Of a stretch of DNA of 64,000 bases, positions 7,175 through 16,270 are shown one piece after another. The position numbers and the translations under genes are program-made. This DNA comes from Brevibacillus choshinensis (GTDB lineage Bacteria > Bacillota > Bacilli > Brevibacillales > Brevibacillaceae). Below the pieces are notes generated by a model, which was not told the DNA's origin, made no database searches, and saw only the letters and a list, made by a program, of their open reading frames with translations. The first letter of the stretch is position 1, and every line of letters begins with the position of its first letter. Where the stretch lies: the NCBI RefSeq assembly GCF_016811915.1, contig NZ_CP069127.1, positions 5,850,501 to 5,914,500 of the forward strand, in the 5' to 3' direction.

Positions 7175-8236
7175 TTACCGAATGGGCAGACTTTTTTCAA
7201 TTATTCCCGTGATCTGATTTACCGCCGCTTCCAAATCGGTCGTGTCTACGTGATGCTCCAGTCTCTCTACGTATTCGCTCTGCTTGTTCTGGTAACGCGG
7301 GTCATAATAATGGACCAGGAGAGAAGCTATCGCCGTTCGATAGTCTCTTTCCTCAAGCGCCGTGCGCAAGAGGGCTGCCTGCTCGGTTGGAATTCTCCTG
7401 GAGATGGAGGTGTACGCCTTCTCTACCTTTTCTGCGAAATCGGGCCGCCAAGAAAAAGGGACAACGTAGTCATCGTAGATTCTTTGCACCCGAACATCCA
7501 AAGGGGCGGTGACCTGAACATGGATGGCATGCTGTTTGGCATCCATCAAAAAGGAAGGCAATATCGCGTTTCCAATCCGTTTGCTTTCCGCCTCCATGAC
7601 AAAAAAGCGTGCTTCCCGATTCCTTTGCAGCGTTTCGAACAATCTCGCATCAAACATCTTCTGATTGGCCGGCTTGCCTTTCCCGATATGCCCGAAAACG
7701 GAGCCGCGATGCCCAGCCATTCGCTCCAGGTCGAGCACGGGTAGTCCCTTTTCCTCCAGTCTGCGAAGAAGTTCTGTTTTCCCTACCCCTGTCATACCGT
7801 GTAGCAGGAAGACAGGGACTTGCAGCTCATACGGGGCGATTGTCTCCAGCACATGCTGACGGTACGCTCGGTACCCGCCTTGCAATCGTCGGACCTTCAG
7901 CCCTGAAAACGTAGCGAACGTCGCCATCGCTCTGCTGCGCATGCCGCCGCGCCAGCAAAAGATCGTCGGTGGTTCTCCCCATTCTTCTCCCCGCTGCTTG
8001 ATCGCCTGCATGACGGATTCCATTTTGGGGGAAACGATTTGCATGCCGAGCCATTGAGCCGCTTCCTGTCCCACCTGTTTGTAGGTCGTCCCTACTCGCG
8101 CCCGCTCTTCATCGCTAAACAAGGGAATGTTGACTGCCCCTGGAATGGACTCCCTGGCGAACTCTCCCGGCGAGCGGACGTCCACCAAATTGGCATAGCC
8201 TTTGACTAGTAATTCCTGAACGGTTATCTCTTGCAA
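7175..8236 (-). CDS. mnmH: tRNA 2-selenouridine synthase
   Basis: The 353-residue protein has an N-terminal rhodanese domain (residues 1-130) with active-site Cys94 in IFCWRGGMRS. A C-terminal P-loop domain follows (HGMTGVGKT, residues 146-154). This two-domain layout is diagnostic of SelU/MnmH, which uses selenophosphate to convert 2-thiouridine at the tRNA wobble position to 2-selenouridine via a geranylated intermediate. It is divergent from selD, the enzyme that makes selenophosphate, with 92 bp between the starts. The pairing implies that selenium is used here for tRNA modification; no selenocysteine genes are visible in the window. Confidence 0.93.
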   Translation of the reverse strand: MQEITVQELLVKGYANLVDVRSPGEFARESIPGAVNIPLFSDEERARVGTTYKQVGQEAAQWLGMQIVSPKMESVMQAIKQRGEEWGEPPTIFCWRGGMRSRAMATFATFSGLKVRRLQGGYRAYRQHVLETIAPYELQVPVFLLHGMTGVGKTELLRRLEEKGLPVLDLERMAGHRGSVFGHIGKGKPANQKMFDARLFETLQRNREARFFVMEAESKRIGNAILPSFLMDAKQHAIHVQVTAPLDVRVQRIYDDYVVPFSWRPDFAEKVEKAYTSISRRIPTEQAALLRTALEERDYRTAIASLLVHYYDPRYQNKQSEYVERLEHHVDTTDLEAAVNQITGIIEKSLPIR

Positions 8237-8328
8237 TGTATGTCACCCTAACTTCTGATATGCTAGATTTACCTACTCGAATTTTCAAATATTCTACTAT
8301 TATACCTTGATTGTCAGGAGGCCATAAC

Positions 8329-9390
8329 ATGTCTGAAAGAGTGAAACTCACTTCCCTCACAACAAAAGGAGGGTGCGGATGCAAGATTAGCCCTGACGCC
8401 TTGTCCGCTGTTCTGAAAAACCTGCCGGCTCCCTCCCAGCGTGATCCCCGCTTGCTGGTCGGCGTGGAGACTTCTGATGACGCCGGCGTCTTTCAATTGA
8501 CGGATGATCTGGCCATCGTCCAAACCCTCGACTTCTTTACCCCCATCGTCGACGATCCGTACTGGTTCGGGCAGATCGCTGCGGCCAATGCGATCAGCGA
8601 TGTATTCGCTATGGGCGGCAAGCCGATTACGGTCCTGAACATCGTCGGATTCCCTATTTCCAAGCTGGACCCGTCGATTTTGACCGAGATTCTTCGCGGG
8701 GCCGCTGACAAGGTAGCCGAAGCAGGCGCGGTGCTCGTCGGCGGACACTCCATCGATGACCCTGAGCCGAAATTCGGGCTGGCCGTTACGGGTACGGTAC
8801 ATCCCTCTCGCGTCCTGACCAATGCCACAGCCAAGCCAGGCGACGTGTTGATCCTGACCAAGCCGATCGGCGTCGGTATCCAGACGACCGCGATCAAGCG
8901 CGACGCCTTGTCCGAGGAGCAGACGGAGCTCGTCATGACCGTCATGGCTACTTTGAACAAATACGCAGCCGAATGCATGGAAGGCTATCCTGTTCATGCT
9001 TGCACGGATGTGACAGGCTTTGGATTATTGGGCCATGCGCTGGAAATGGCGGAGGGCAGCCAGGCAGGCATCCGTCTCTATGCAGGGGAAGTTCCCATTC
9101 TGGCAGGTACGCGTGAGCTGGCGGAGCAAGGCATCATTCCCGGCGGCAGCAAGTCCAACTTCCGCTGGGTGGCTGATCGCGTGCAATTCCCTGAGGAAAT
9201 GGAAGAGCTGGATCGCCTGATCTTGTGTGACGCCGTTACCTCCGGGGGACTGTTGATCAGCGTCCCGGGAGATCAAGGAGCTCAGCTTTTACATGAGCTG
9301 CACCAGAAAGGAATCGAGTGGGCCCAGATCATTGGCGAAGTCGTCTCAGACCACCCAGGCACCATTCAAGTAATTTCCGATAAATCATAA
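8329..9390 (+). CDS. selD: Selenide, water dikinase (selenophosphate synthase)
   Basis: The 353-residue protein starts at ATG 8329 behind AGGAGG. The N-terminal active-site motif is KGGCGCK (residues 13-19), with Cys16 at the position occupied by Cys or Sec in SelD and Lys19 as the partner lysine. Later come DDAGVFQL, a glycine-rich ATP-binding segment (LVGGHSIDDPEPKFGLAV) and ACTDVTGFGLLGH. It makes selenophosphate from selenide and ATP, the donor for the divergent mnmH product. It is the Cys form, so its own translation needs no Sec machinery. The 3' flank holds only a weak hairpin (ATCAAC-AAGA-GTTGAT, 9430-9445). Confidence 0.95.
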   Translation: MSERVKLTSLTTKGGCGCKISPDALSAVLKNLPAPSQRDPRLLVGVETSDDAGVFQLTDDLAIVQTLDFFTPIVDDPYWFGQIAAANAISDVFAMGGKPITVLNIVGFPISKLDPSILTEILRGAADKVAEAGAVLVGGHSIDDPEPKFGLAVTGTVHPSRVLTNATAKPGDVLILTKPIGVGIQTTAIKRDALSEEQTELVMTVMATLNKYAAECMEGYPVHACTDVTGFGLLGHALEMAEGSQAGIRLYAGEVPILAGTRELAEQGIIPGGSKSNFRWVADRVQFPEEMEELDRLILCDAVTSGGLLISVPGDQGAQLLHELHQKGIEWAQIIGEVVSDHPGTIQVISDKS

Positions 9391-9711
9391 AATTTTCCTT
9401 GCGTCTGTTCCAGCTTTTGAAGTATCCTAATCAACAAGAGTTGATCCTTTTAAAAAATTTGAAAGACGGGAGTGTTGGTTCATGGTGATTTCTGTAGTTA
9501 TCTTAGCTTAGGTAGGCCTCTGATAAGGGGCACTGCCTCTTAAAGACCACCTATAGCAAGAAACTGCAGGATGCCAGAACCGCTTCCGTCTTTTTCCCGA
9601 TTGGTTGTTGTGGGCACCAGTTTATGTGAGGAACATACCGCCCCAGGTATGGAGCCCTTTTTGGGTAACCTTAGACTGGCTTTATTTGCCCGACACCTGA
9701 TATCGATCGTC
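9391..9711 (+). ncRNA. Candidate structured RNA downstream of selD
   Basis: About 320 bp without a convincing ORF. A possible promoter (TTGCGT, 18 bp, TATCCT near 9425) lies at its start. Potential helices include a closing stem GTGTTGG (9472-9478)/CCGACAC (9690-9696), allowing one G-U pair, a TAGGT/ACCTA stem around 9511-9553, a TATGT/ACATA hairpin near 9625, and a 3' hairpin CCAG...CTGG (9643-9679). It ends at a strong intrinsic terminator. Length and closed outer stem would suit a free-standing small RNA such as a 6S-like RNA, but I do not recognise a conserved family motif. Confidence 0.4.
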
Positions 9712-9761
9712 AAAGCGCAAGCGGAAGAGCCTTTCGTCTCTCTCCCGCTTGCGCTTTTTTT
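9712..9761 (+). terminator. Strong intrinsic terminator
   Basis: AAAGCGCAAGCGG and CCGCTTGCGCTTT form a 13-bp stem followed by a run of seven or more T residues. It would end the candidate RNA or the selD transcript. Confidence 0.85.
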
Positions 9762-9865
9762 GTGAAAAACGTCCCCTCTCACCGGGGGATTGGAGCATCT
9801 CGACGTTTTTCACAAACGAGGATATGGCCGCTCGCGGTCAAACAAAATGGTCTTGACCGTTTTGT
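9761..9865 (+). promoter_or_regulatory. Hairpin-rich leader of the MFS gene
   Basis: A perfect 13-bp inverted repeat TGTGAAAAACGTC (9761-9773)/GACGTTTTTCACA (9802-9814) is followed by an 11-bp hairpin ACAAAATGGTC-TT-GACCGTTTTGT (9842-9865). Neither is followed by a T-run, so an operator or RNA-based control is possible. Confidence 0.4.
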
Positions 9866-9927
9866 GCAAAAAGTGAAGATCATGGCTCCTGCAGATAGAG
9901 AAACAGGTAGGAATGGAGGATCTTGTC

Positions 9928-11178
9928 ATGCATTGGCGTTCATGGGATTTGAATTTAAAGGTCCGTTTAGTCGGAGAATTGATTACCCACACCTTTTTCT
10001 GGATGTACTTTCCGTTCATGGCTCTGTATTTCAGCGAATCGTTCGGCAAGGATGTCGCTGGCATTCTGCTGATGGTGCCACCGCTCCTCGGCATGCTGTC
10101 CAATCTGTTCGGCGGCTATTTGGCAGACAAGGTCGGACGCAAGCCGACGATGCTGCTCTCCCTCTGTACGTCGTCTGTCATGTTTGCGCTGTTCGCCTTT
10201 TCCGGCTCTCCGCTGATTGACTACTTCGCCTTCATCGGAATCGGGATTGCGGGCTCCCTGTATTGGCCGGCGAGCTCCGCAATGGTGGCAGACTTGACCA
10301 CAGAGGAAGACCGTCGCCTTGTATTCGCTACGTTCTACACCGCCATGAACATGGGGGTAGTAGCCGGTCCCGTACTTGGCTCGTTTTTCTTCGTGCATTA
10401 CCGCTTTGAGCTTTTGCTCGTCTGCACCGTCATCGAGCTCCTTTTTGCCTGCGCGATCTTCTTTTTGGTAAAGGAAACCTTGCCTGCTGAAGTGCGAAAA
10501 GAGAAAGCCAAAGAGCGCTTCTCTATTTCCCAGCAATTCAAGGGATACGCCGTCATTTTCCGTGACAAAGTGTTTGCCCTCTACATCGGTGCAGGCATCC
10601 TGGTCGCCATCGCCTTCATGCAGCTGGACATGTACATGGCGCTATACGTAAAAGAGTACGTGCACAATCAACCACTCGTCTGGTGGGGAGATTGGACCTT
10701 CAACGTAGGCGGGACCAGCGCATTCGGCTGGCTGATGGGACTCAACGGCTTGCTCGTGGTGCTGTTTACCCTTCCCGTCACTCAGTGGTTCCAGCATTGG
10801 AGCGACCGAAACAGCATGGTCATTTCGTCGGTTCTGTACGGCTTCGGCATGTTCCTCATGGCCTTTACGGCAAATATCTGGCTGTTGTTCGGCTGCATGT
10901 TCATCCTGACGCTCGGGGAGCTGATTCGCACACCTGTGGCGCAGAGCTTTATCAGCAAGTATGCACCTGAAGATGCTCGCGGACAATATATGGGGGCATC
11001 CTCCCTGCAATTTTCCATTGGCCGCTTCATCGCGCCTCTCGCCATAGGGATCTCCCAATGGCTGTCGCCAGTAGGCGTATTCGGGATCATTTTGGCTGTC
11101 TCGCTGATCAGTGCGTATATTTACATCCGCCTGTTCCGCATGATTCCAGACGAATCGCAGCAATCCCCCCAAACGTAA
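9928..11178 (+). CDS. MFS transporter (multidrug-type)
   Basis: The 416-residue integral membrane protein has about 12 predicted transmembrane segments. The MFS loop 2-3 motif is present (GYLADKVGRKPTMLL), with a motif-C-like glycine/proline stretch in TM5 (MNMGVVAGPVLGSFFF). The start at ATG 9928 is supported by GGAGGA seven bases upstream; the in-frame ATG at 9913 sits too close to its AGG. It is a proton-driven efflux or uptake carrier of the drug:H+ antiporter type; the substrate is unknown. The leader contains two strong inverted repeats, and a GC-rich terminator follows at 11188. Confidence 0.88.
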   Translation: MHWRSWDLNLKVRLVGELITHTFFWMYFPFMALYFSESFGKDVAGILLMVPPLLGMLSNLFGGYLADKVGRKPTMLLSLCTSSVMFALFAFSGSPLIDYFAFIGIGIAGSLYWPASSAMVADLTTEEDRRLVFATFYTAMNMGVVAGPVLGSFFFVHYRFELLLVCTVIELLFACAIFFLVKETLPAEVRKEKAKERFSISQQFKGYAVIFRDKVFALYIGAGILVAIAFMQLDMYMALYVKEYVHNQPLVWWGDWTFNVGGTSAFGWLMGLNGLLVVLFTLPVTQWFQHWSDRNSMVISSVLYGFGMFLMAFTANIWLLFGCMFILTLGELIRTPVAQSFISKYAPEDARGQYMGASSLQFSIGRFIAPLAIGISQWLSPVGVFGIILAVSLISAYIYIRLFRMIPDESQQSPQT

Positions 11179-11187
11179 AGCAAATAA

Positions 11188-11217
11188 AGTCGGCCCTCGC
11201 TAGCGGGCCGACTTTTT
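11188..11217 (+). terminator. Terminator of the MFS gene
   Basis: AGTCGGCCC-tcgcta-GCGGGCCGACT followed by TTTTTC. Confidence 0.85.
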
Positions 11218-11312
11218 CTCTGCTCGCAAACTCGTCCCCATCGTACTAGCTTTCAAAATCTAGCATATAGTGTGTACTAGGTAGGAGAGTTACGTCAGGA
11301 GGGGGTTTTTCC

Positions 11313-11951
11313 ATGAATCAGCCGAGCGCATTCGCTACGTTTAAAACAAAGGGAGAGTACGTATACCGCACGTCTGCCTATATTCAATGGGGGACGTCAT
11401 CTGAGTCTCTGGGCAGCTGCCTCTTGCTGAATCCAGGCTCATCCACCCTATTCCGGGAAAGGCCTGCGCCTCAACATGCGATCATGGGACAAACAACGAT
11501 CGATCCGACGATGCACCAGCTGATCAAAATGACGGAAGCGATCTATTCCTCAAAGGCCGAGCAAGGCAAGCTCGAGGGCAGACTGCACATCTACAACCTG
11601 TTTTCCCTGCAAAACCCGCAAGCAAAGGACGCCATCAGCCTGTTTGAAGCCCTCCTTCTGGCAGGCCAGACCGCTCTCGATGAACACATTACGCGCTCCC
11701 ACGAACTGGTCAAGCACCCTTGGATGTTGCTCGGCTGGGGATGCGTGGCGAAATCCTCTCGCCTCCTCACTTCCCTGAAGGAAATGTGGCTGCGAGAAAT
11801 TGCCGCTGCGGGGGTTCCTGTTTTCGGCAAACCGTGTGCTTCTGGGAGGAACTACTACCATCCCTGCCCGCAGCTTCACGCCATGAGAGAACTGATCCTG
11901 CGCGACTTGGTCGCCCTGCATGACCTGGCCGTCCCATCCATTCGCAGGTAG
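11313..11951 (+). CDS. DUF1643 domain-containing protein
   Basis: The 212-residue protein of unknown function carries the family's marker segments. The first is LLLNPGSSTLF at residues 37-47. A central RLHIYNLFSLQNPQAKDA follows, and later HPWMLLGWGC and a C-terminal FGKPCASGRNYYHPCPQ. The family is annotated only as DUF1643 and is found in bacteria and phages. The start at 11313 has GGAGGGGG upstream. It stands alone between the MFS terminator and the convergent SLH gene. Nothing in the context reveals a function. Confidence 0.75.
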   Translation: MNQPSAFATFKTKGEYVYRTSAYIQWGTSSESLGSCLLLNPGSSTLFRERPAPQHAIMGQTTIDPTMHQLIKMTEAIYSSKAEQGKLEGRLHIYNLFSLQNPQAKDAISLFEALLLAGQTALDEHITRSHELVKHPWMLLGWGCVAKSSRLLTSLKEMWLREIAAAGVPVFGKPCASGRNYYHPCPQLHAMRELILRDLVALHDLAVPSIRR

Positions 11952-12029
11952 GACACACAAACAAAAGCCGAGGGCATGTGGTCGTTAGCTGAACGATGTC
12001 ACTATGTTCGCAATAAATTCGGTCTCCAT

Positions 12030-12086
12030 TTAGAAAACGTGGCTACTTCAAGCTTTTGGCGGAGGATTCTTATCTGTACAAAAAAA
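12030..12086 (+). repeat. Dispersed hairpin repeat, copy B
   Basis: Begins TTAGAAAACGTGGCTACTTC, keeps AAGCTTTTGGCGGAG, and ends TTCTTATCTGTACAAAAAAA directly against the terminator of the SLH gene. The layout is the same as copy A, but the inner hairpin is degenerate. Confidence 0.55.
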
Positions 12087-12121
12087 GAGTCTGTCCCCCT
12101 CTCGATAAGGGGAGCAGACTC
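12079..12121 (-). terminator. Terminator of the SLH protein gene
   Basis: On the minus strand GAGTCTGCTCCCC...GGGGGACAGACTC is followed by TTTTTTT, just after the stop codon. Confidence 0.85.
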
Positions 12122-12128
12122 TTCGGCT

Positions 12129-14807
12129 TTACGGCATTTCGTTTGCCTCATAATACTCTTCCCGGTCAAACTTGCCGCGCATCCATTTGTACGTATCGTC
12201 GTAAATGCCTCGCACCACCTGATCCGTGCTCGTCGCTGCCTGAATCAGCGTTTTGGAGCCGTAATAGTACGCATGCACGTTGTTTTTGTCCATACCGAGC
12301 TTGTGGGCAGCCACCAGCTGGTTGTAATAGGTCTGATAGAACTTGGGATCACGGTACATCCGTTCATCCCCTTCGATCTCTACTCCCATCCCGTACTTGC
12401 TGATGGCGTCCAGCACGCCTTCGATGCGATCCAGCTGCACCGGCTTGTCGCTGTAGTAGTTCGGCTGCAGGAATGCATAATCGAAGTACAGTGACTTCCA
12501 CTCGCCGGCACCGGGAGCGCCGTAATACGGAATCCAGTAGAAACGCAGCGCCTCATCATGGACCATGCTCGCCATGCTGCGAATCAGATCGCGTTCTTTC
12601 GGAGCACTGTCTTCGATCAGCTCATGGAACCAGTAAATCCCCTCCAGCTGCAGATACGAATACCCCGCTTTGTTCCAACGTTTTTGCAGCTCCTGGAAGT
12701 ACCATTCCAGCGCCTGCTTGCGGTTTTCGTACGCTTGCTCTTCGCCGATGCCTGTCGGATTAAATGACAGGGATGGCTTGTTATCGGCGAGCTTGCCGAA
12801 GTTGGTCTGATTCATATTCGGGTACGGCAGTGCCAGAACGACTTTTTCCTGTGTCGGCGTGGTGTACAAGGTCCCTCTCAGGCGATTGTACTCCCGCATG
12901 GCACTGTTCAAGGCATCCAGCTGTCGATTGGTCCCAAACAGGTCGTTCAGATAGCCTTGCCAGCCCACCTTCGTTGCCGGCATATCCTGGTACGGCAAAA
13001 AGAGAATCGTATCAAACATTTGGTCACGCATATAGCCGTCCGCCGTGCGGTAGCCCACCATCGGCAGGAAATCATCCTTGGTCCAGTTGCCGCGGTCTCC
13101 ATACGCACCCGAATAAGCGAGCAGCATGTTTTCTACGCGATTTCCTGCCTTTTTATCCTCCATCATTTGCGTCGGGCTTGGCGGCGGCAGCAGCACCGCT
13201 TCGTCCCAACGGCTGTTTTCGTTCGCCCAGACTTCCAGCTGACGAGCAAACGCAAACACCTTTACCGGGAAGGACACCCGCACGTAGCGTGCCTCCACAT
13301 CGGGGAGCGTCACACTCAGCGTACGCAGCACCTGTTTTTCTTCCGATGCCGGAACGTCGTGCACAGCTTTCCCCGCGTAAGACCAAGCCTTGCCGTCACG
13401 AGATACTTCTACATCCATCGACTCGGGAAGCGTAATCCCCGAGGTCTTTTGCTGTCTGAAGGTCAGCGCTACCCGCTCCAGCGGCTTCGCTTCGGAAAGA
13501 GTCACGGTCACTTTTCGACCGAACTGACGGTTATAGCCCGTCCATTCCTCCGAAGGCGTCACCAATCCGCCTACCGGACCTGGATACTGCTTTTCCACCG
13601 TTTGGAAGTATGAATCAGGCGGTCCAAACGTTTTCACCGAAGTGAAGCTTCCCGGTGCCACGTTGACCAGATCGTCCTGTTCAGCCGACTCAGCCGCTTC
13701 TTCCTCCTCTTCCGCAGGCTCTTGGGAGTCTGTGGCAGTGGTCTGCTCGGCAGGTGCAGCGGCATCGGCTGGTTCTGCAACCTGTACCTTGGTATCCGCT
13801 GCCTGCTCGCCAGACGAGACAGGCTGGTCATTTTCCTCAGTCTTAGGGGCATTCGTAATCTCGACGGGAATGGTCTCGCTGTGATAGCCCACCGTAACCG
13901 TCACATTGCCCCTCCCAGGTGCAGGACCAGCCACGAATGTCCCATCCGGAAGAATCGTGCCCAGCTCAGGACGATCAAATGCAAAAATCGGTGTGAACGG
14001 GAGTTTTTCCCCATTCGCGCTCGCCACCCTCAGGCGCTCGCTCGTTCCTGCCATCAGGCTCAAGCTCTTGGCATTCAATGTAAACTGGGCTTGCTCCGCC
14101 TGCTGGTACCGGGCATTCAATACACGCTCCGCGATGACAGCGGCTTCCGCACGCGTCACGGTTCCGAGCGGATTAAACTTGCCATTCGCTCCCTGCATCC
14201 AGCGCTGATTGGTGACATCCGCGATCGCCTCACGGGCATAGCCCGCCATTTCTTCCTCGTCACTGTAGGAAGTGGCACTCGTGCTTGCCGCTTTGGCTAC
14301 GTGACTTTCTTTCATCAGTCGCGCGAGCAACACAGCCAGCTCTTGTCTCGTCAGGGGATCGGCTGCTCCTACCGTTCCGTCATTTCTACCATTCATGACC
14401 CCCAGCTCGGATAATCCGTAGACGTACGGCGCGTACGGACTATCCACAGGAACATCCGCAAAGCTTGCTTCTTTTGCCGACTTTGGCAGCAACCCGGCCA
14501 CCTTGGTCAGCAAAACGGCAATATCCTGCCGGGAAATGGTTTTCTGTGGATAAAAGAGTCCTTCTCCCTGCCCATTGATGATTTGCAGGGACGCCAAGTG
14601 ATTGATGGCATCTTTTGCATAGCTGTTCCCCAGATCCGTAAACGCTGTGGTCTGGTCTTGCACGGCAGTCTGAGCTGTTCCGGCTTCAGTCGTGGTTGTA
14701 CGGCTCGGATCAGATGCAGCACCTGCCATCGGAGCCGCCGCGGCCAACAGCGTAGAAAACGCCAGACAGGCAGCCACGAAACGGTTCCCCATTCGTTTCT
14801 TACTCAT
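12129..14807 (-). CDS. S-layer-homology surface protein with DUF4855 domain
   Basis: The 892-residue exported protein starts at ATG 14807 (GGAGGAGAATACA upstream). It has a Sec signal peptide (KKRMGN, a hydrophobic stretch, then AGAAS). Three SLH repeats span about residues 55-235 (FTDLGNSYAKDAINHLASLQ; FADVPVDSPYAPYVYGLSEL; YAREAIADVTNQRW). An Ig-like region, a Glu/Ala/Thr-rich linker (about 325-385), a discoidin-like segment and a C-terminal DUF4855 domain (YQDMPATKVGWQGYLNDLFG) follow. SLH domains bind pyruvylated wall polymers, so the protein is anchored in the cell wall. The role of DUF4855 is unknown; a carbohydrate-related function is often suspected. Confidence 0.88.
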   Translation of the reverse strand: MSKKRMGNRFVAACLAFSTLLAAAAPMAGAASDPSRTTTTEAGTAQTAVQDQTTAFTDLGNSYAKDAINHLASLQIINGQGEGLFYPQKTISRQDIAVLLTKVAGLLPKSAKEASFADVPVDSPYAPYVYGLSELGVMNGRNDGTVGAADPLTRQELAVLLARLMKESHVAKAASTSATSYSDEEEMAGYAREAIADVTNQRWMQGANGKFNPLGTVTRAEAAVIAERVLNARYQQAEQAQFTLNAKSLSLMAGTSERLRVASANGEKLPFTPIFAFDRPELGTILPDGTFVAGPAPGRGNVTVTVGYHSETIPVEITNAPKTEENDQPVSSGEQAADTKVQVAEPADAAAPAEQTTATDSQEPAEEEEEAAESAEQDDLVNVAPGSFTSVKTFGPPDSYFQTVEKQYPGPVGGLVTPSEEWTGYNRQFGRKVTVTLSEAKPLERVALTFRQQKTSGITLPESMDVEVSRDGKAWSYAGKAVHDVPASEEKQVLRTLSVTLPDVEARYVRVSFPVKVFAFARQLEVWANENSRWDEAVLLPPPSPTQMMEDKKAGNRVENMLLAYSGAYGDRGNWTKDDFLPMVGYRTADGYMRDQMFDTILFLPYQDMPATKVGWQGYLNDLFGTNRQLDALNSAMREYNRLRGTLYTTPTQEKVVLALPYPNMNQTNFGKLADNKPSLSFNPTGIGEEQAYENRKQALEWYFQELQKRWNKAGYSYLQLEGIYWFHELIEDSAPKERDLIRSMASMVHDEALRFYWIPYYGAPGAGEWKSLYFDYAFLQPNYYSDKPVQLDRIEGVLDAISKYGMGVEIEGDERMYRDPKFYQTYYNQLVAAHKLGMDKNNVHAYYYGSKTLIQAATSTDQVVRGIYDDTYKWMRGKFDREEYYEANEMP

Positions 14808-14933
14808 TGTATTCTCCTCCAATTACCCCTTCTCTTTTTACGTGTGAGTAACGCCATTCCTCGCGTGACTTACCGTAACATCCTTGCGCCACACACATCC
14901 CCCAAGCAAGGAGCAGCGTCGGCAAAGGCACTC

Positions 14934-16091
14934 TTATTCGGCAGGGGGAACCAACGACGGGCGAGGCGGTTTTGGTCCGAAAAACTGGTAGTAATCGACC
15001 TTCATGTTTCCGTTGTAGAGCTTCCGCTTTTTGCTCGCTTTCCGTCCAAAATGTTCTTCAAACAATTCGTCAGACGTGATGACGTAGAAAGACCACGTAT
15101 CCAAGGCGGCAAAGGTTTTGCCCATTTCCCCGTACATTCGGCTGACTTGCTTCCACTCACCCAAGCGTTCCCCGTACGGCGGATTGCAGATCAGATAGCC
15201 GTATTTTTTCTTGGTGCGGATATCACGCACGTCCATGCGCTGGAAGTGGATTAGCTCGTCGACCCCTGCCTCTGACGCGTTTCTGCGGGCGATCTTCAGA
15301 ATCTCCTCATCGATATCCGTACCGATGATCTCCAGCTTTTGATCATAGCGAGCCAAATCGTGAGTCTCCGCCCGAGCCTCCCGCCAAGCTGCCTTCGGAA
15401 TGGTCGGCCAGCTCTCCGAGACAAACTCCCGGTTCATGCCTGGCGCGATATTCTGTCCGATCAATGCCGCCTCGATCGGAATGGTACCGGAGCCGCAGAA
15501 CGGGTCCATGAAAACGCGATCCGGCTTCCAGCGGGACAGCAAGATCAGCGCTGCAGCCATTGTTTCCTTGAGCGGCGCCGTACCGATCAGCTCACGGTAG
15601 CCACGCTTATGTAATCCCGGCCCTGATGTGTCGATCGTCAGTGTAGCTACATCCTTCAGCAGCGCCACCTCAATCTTGTACAATGGCCCCTGCTCCTCAA
15701 ACCAGTCCCGCTTGTACGTCTGTTTCAGACTCTCGACCACTGCCTTTTTGACGATCGCCTGACAGTCAGGAACACTGAACAGGGTAGATTTGACAGACTT
15801 GCCCTCCACCGGAAAAGCAGCGTCCTCCGTGATCCAATCCGCCCATGGCAAAGCCTTGGTCTTTTCAAAAAGCTCGTCAAACGTAGACGCTTGGAACTCC
15901 CCAATCTTTAGACGCACCCGGTCGGCTGTTCGTAACCATAAATTTGTTCGCGGTATCGCAGAAATATCTGCGGTAAATGTCACCTTGCCGTTTTCCACCT
16001 GTACATCCGTGTAGCCAAGCGCTTTTACCTCTTCTGCTACCACAGATTCCAATCCAAATGTCGCCGTAGCGATCAATTCCACTTTTTGCAT
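14934..16091 (-). CDS. ypsC: THUMP-domain class I SAM-dependent RNA methyltransferase (YpsC/RlmL-type)
   Basis: The 385-residue protein has an N-terminal THUMP/ferredoxin-like RNA-binding region (VELIATATFGLESVVAEEVK through DCQAIVKKAVVESLK). The catalytic domain carries FMDPFCGSGTIPIEAAL (SAM-binding) and the N6-adenine/N2-guanine methylase motif LICNPPYGERLG. These are hallmarks of the YpsC/RlmL family that methylates guanosine in 23S rRNA. I chose the ATG at 16091; an in-frame ATG at 16106 is an alternative. It is transcribed alone toward the SLH gene. The exact modified base is inferred from the family only. Confidence 0.88.
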   Translation of the reverse strand: MQKVELIATATFGLESVVAEEVKALGYTDVQVENGKVTFTADISAIPRTNLWLRTADRVRLKIGEFQASTFDELFEKTKALPWADWITEDAAFPVEGKSVKSTLFSVPDCQAIVKKAVVESLKQTYKRDWFEEQGPLYKIEVALLKDVATLTIDTSGPGLHKRGYRELIGTAPLKETMAAALILLSRWKPDRVFMDPFCGSGTIPIEAALIGQNIAPGMNREFVSESWPTIPKAAWREARAETHDLARYDQKLEIIGTDIDEEILKIARRNASEAGVDELIHFQRMDVRDIRTKKKYGYLICNPPYGERLGEWKQVSRMYGEMGKTFAALDTWSFYVITSDELFEEHFGRKASKKRKLYNGNMKVDYYQFFGPKPPRPSLVPPAE

Positions 16092-16187
16092 CCTACTTTT
16101 CTCCATTCCGTGCATATGGCTTCGGGCTACACCCTTATACTATATTACCCGATTTGGGTATGGGGTTGGTAATCTTGTCCTAAAATC

Positions 16188-16216
16188 GAAAAACCGCCAT
16201 CAGGCTGGGATGGCGG
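16188..16216 (-). other. Orphan hairpin with T-run
   Basis: On the minus strand CCGCCATC-CCAGCCT-GATGGCGG is followed by TTTTTCG, resembling a terminator. No minus-strand gene lies immediately upstream, and it sits 55 bp before the plus-strand glycosylase gene. Confidence 0.4.
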
Positions 16217-16270
16217 AACAGGTGGCCGGAAAGCCTATGAAAAGAAAGCACGCTGGAAAAGGAGGTACCC

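Noticed and set aside
9391-9711. tmRNA, RNase P or SRP RNA
   Set aside because: None of their hallmark sequences is present, so only an unnamed structured RNA is proposed.
16188-16216. Terminator of a missing minus-strand gene
   Set aside because: The stem and T-run look right, but there is no minus-strand gene immediately upstream (the next is plus-strand), so it was listed only as an orphan hairpin.
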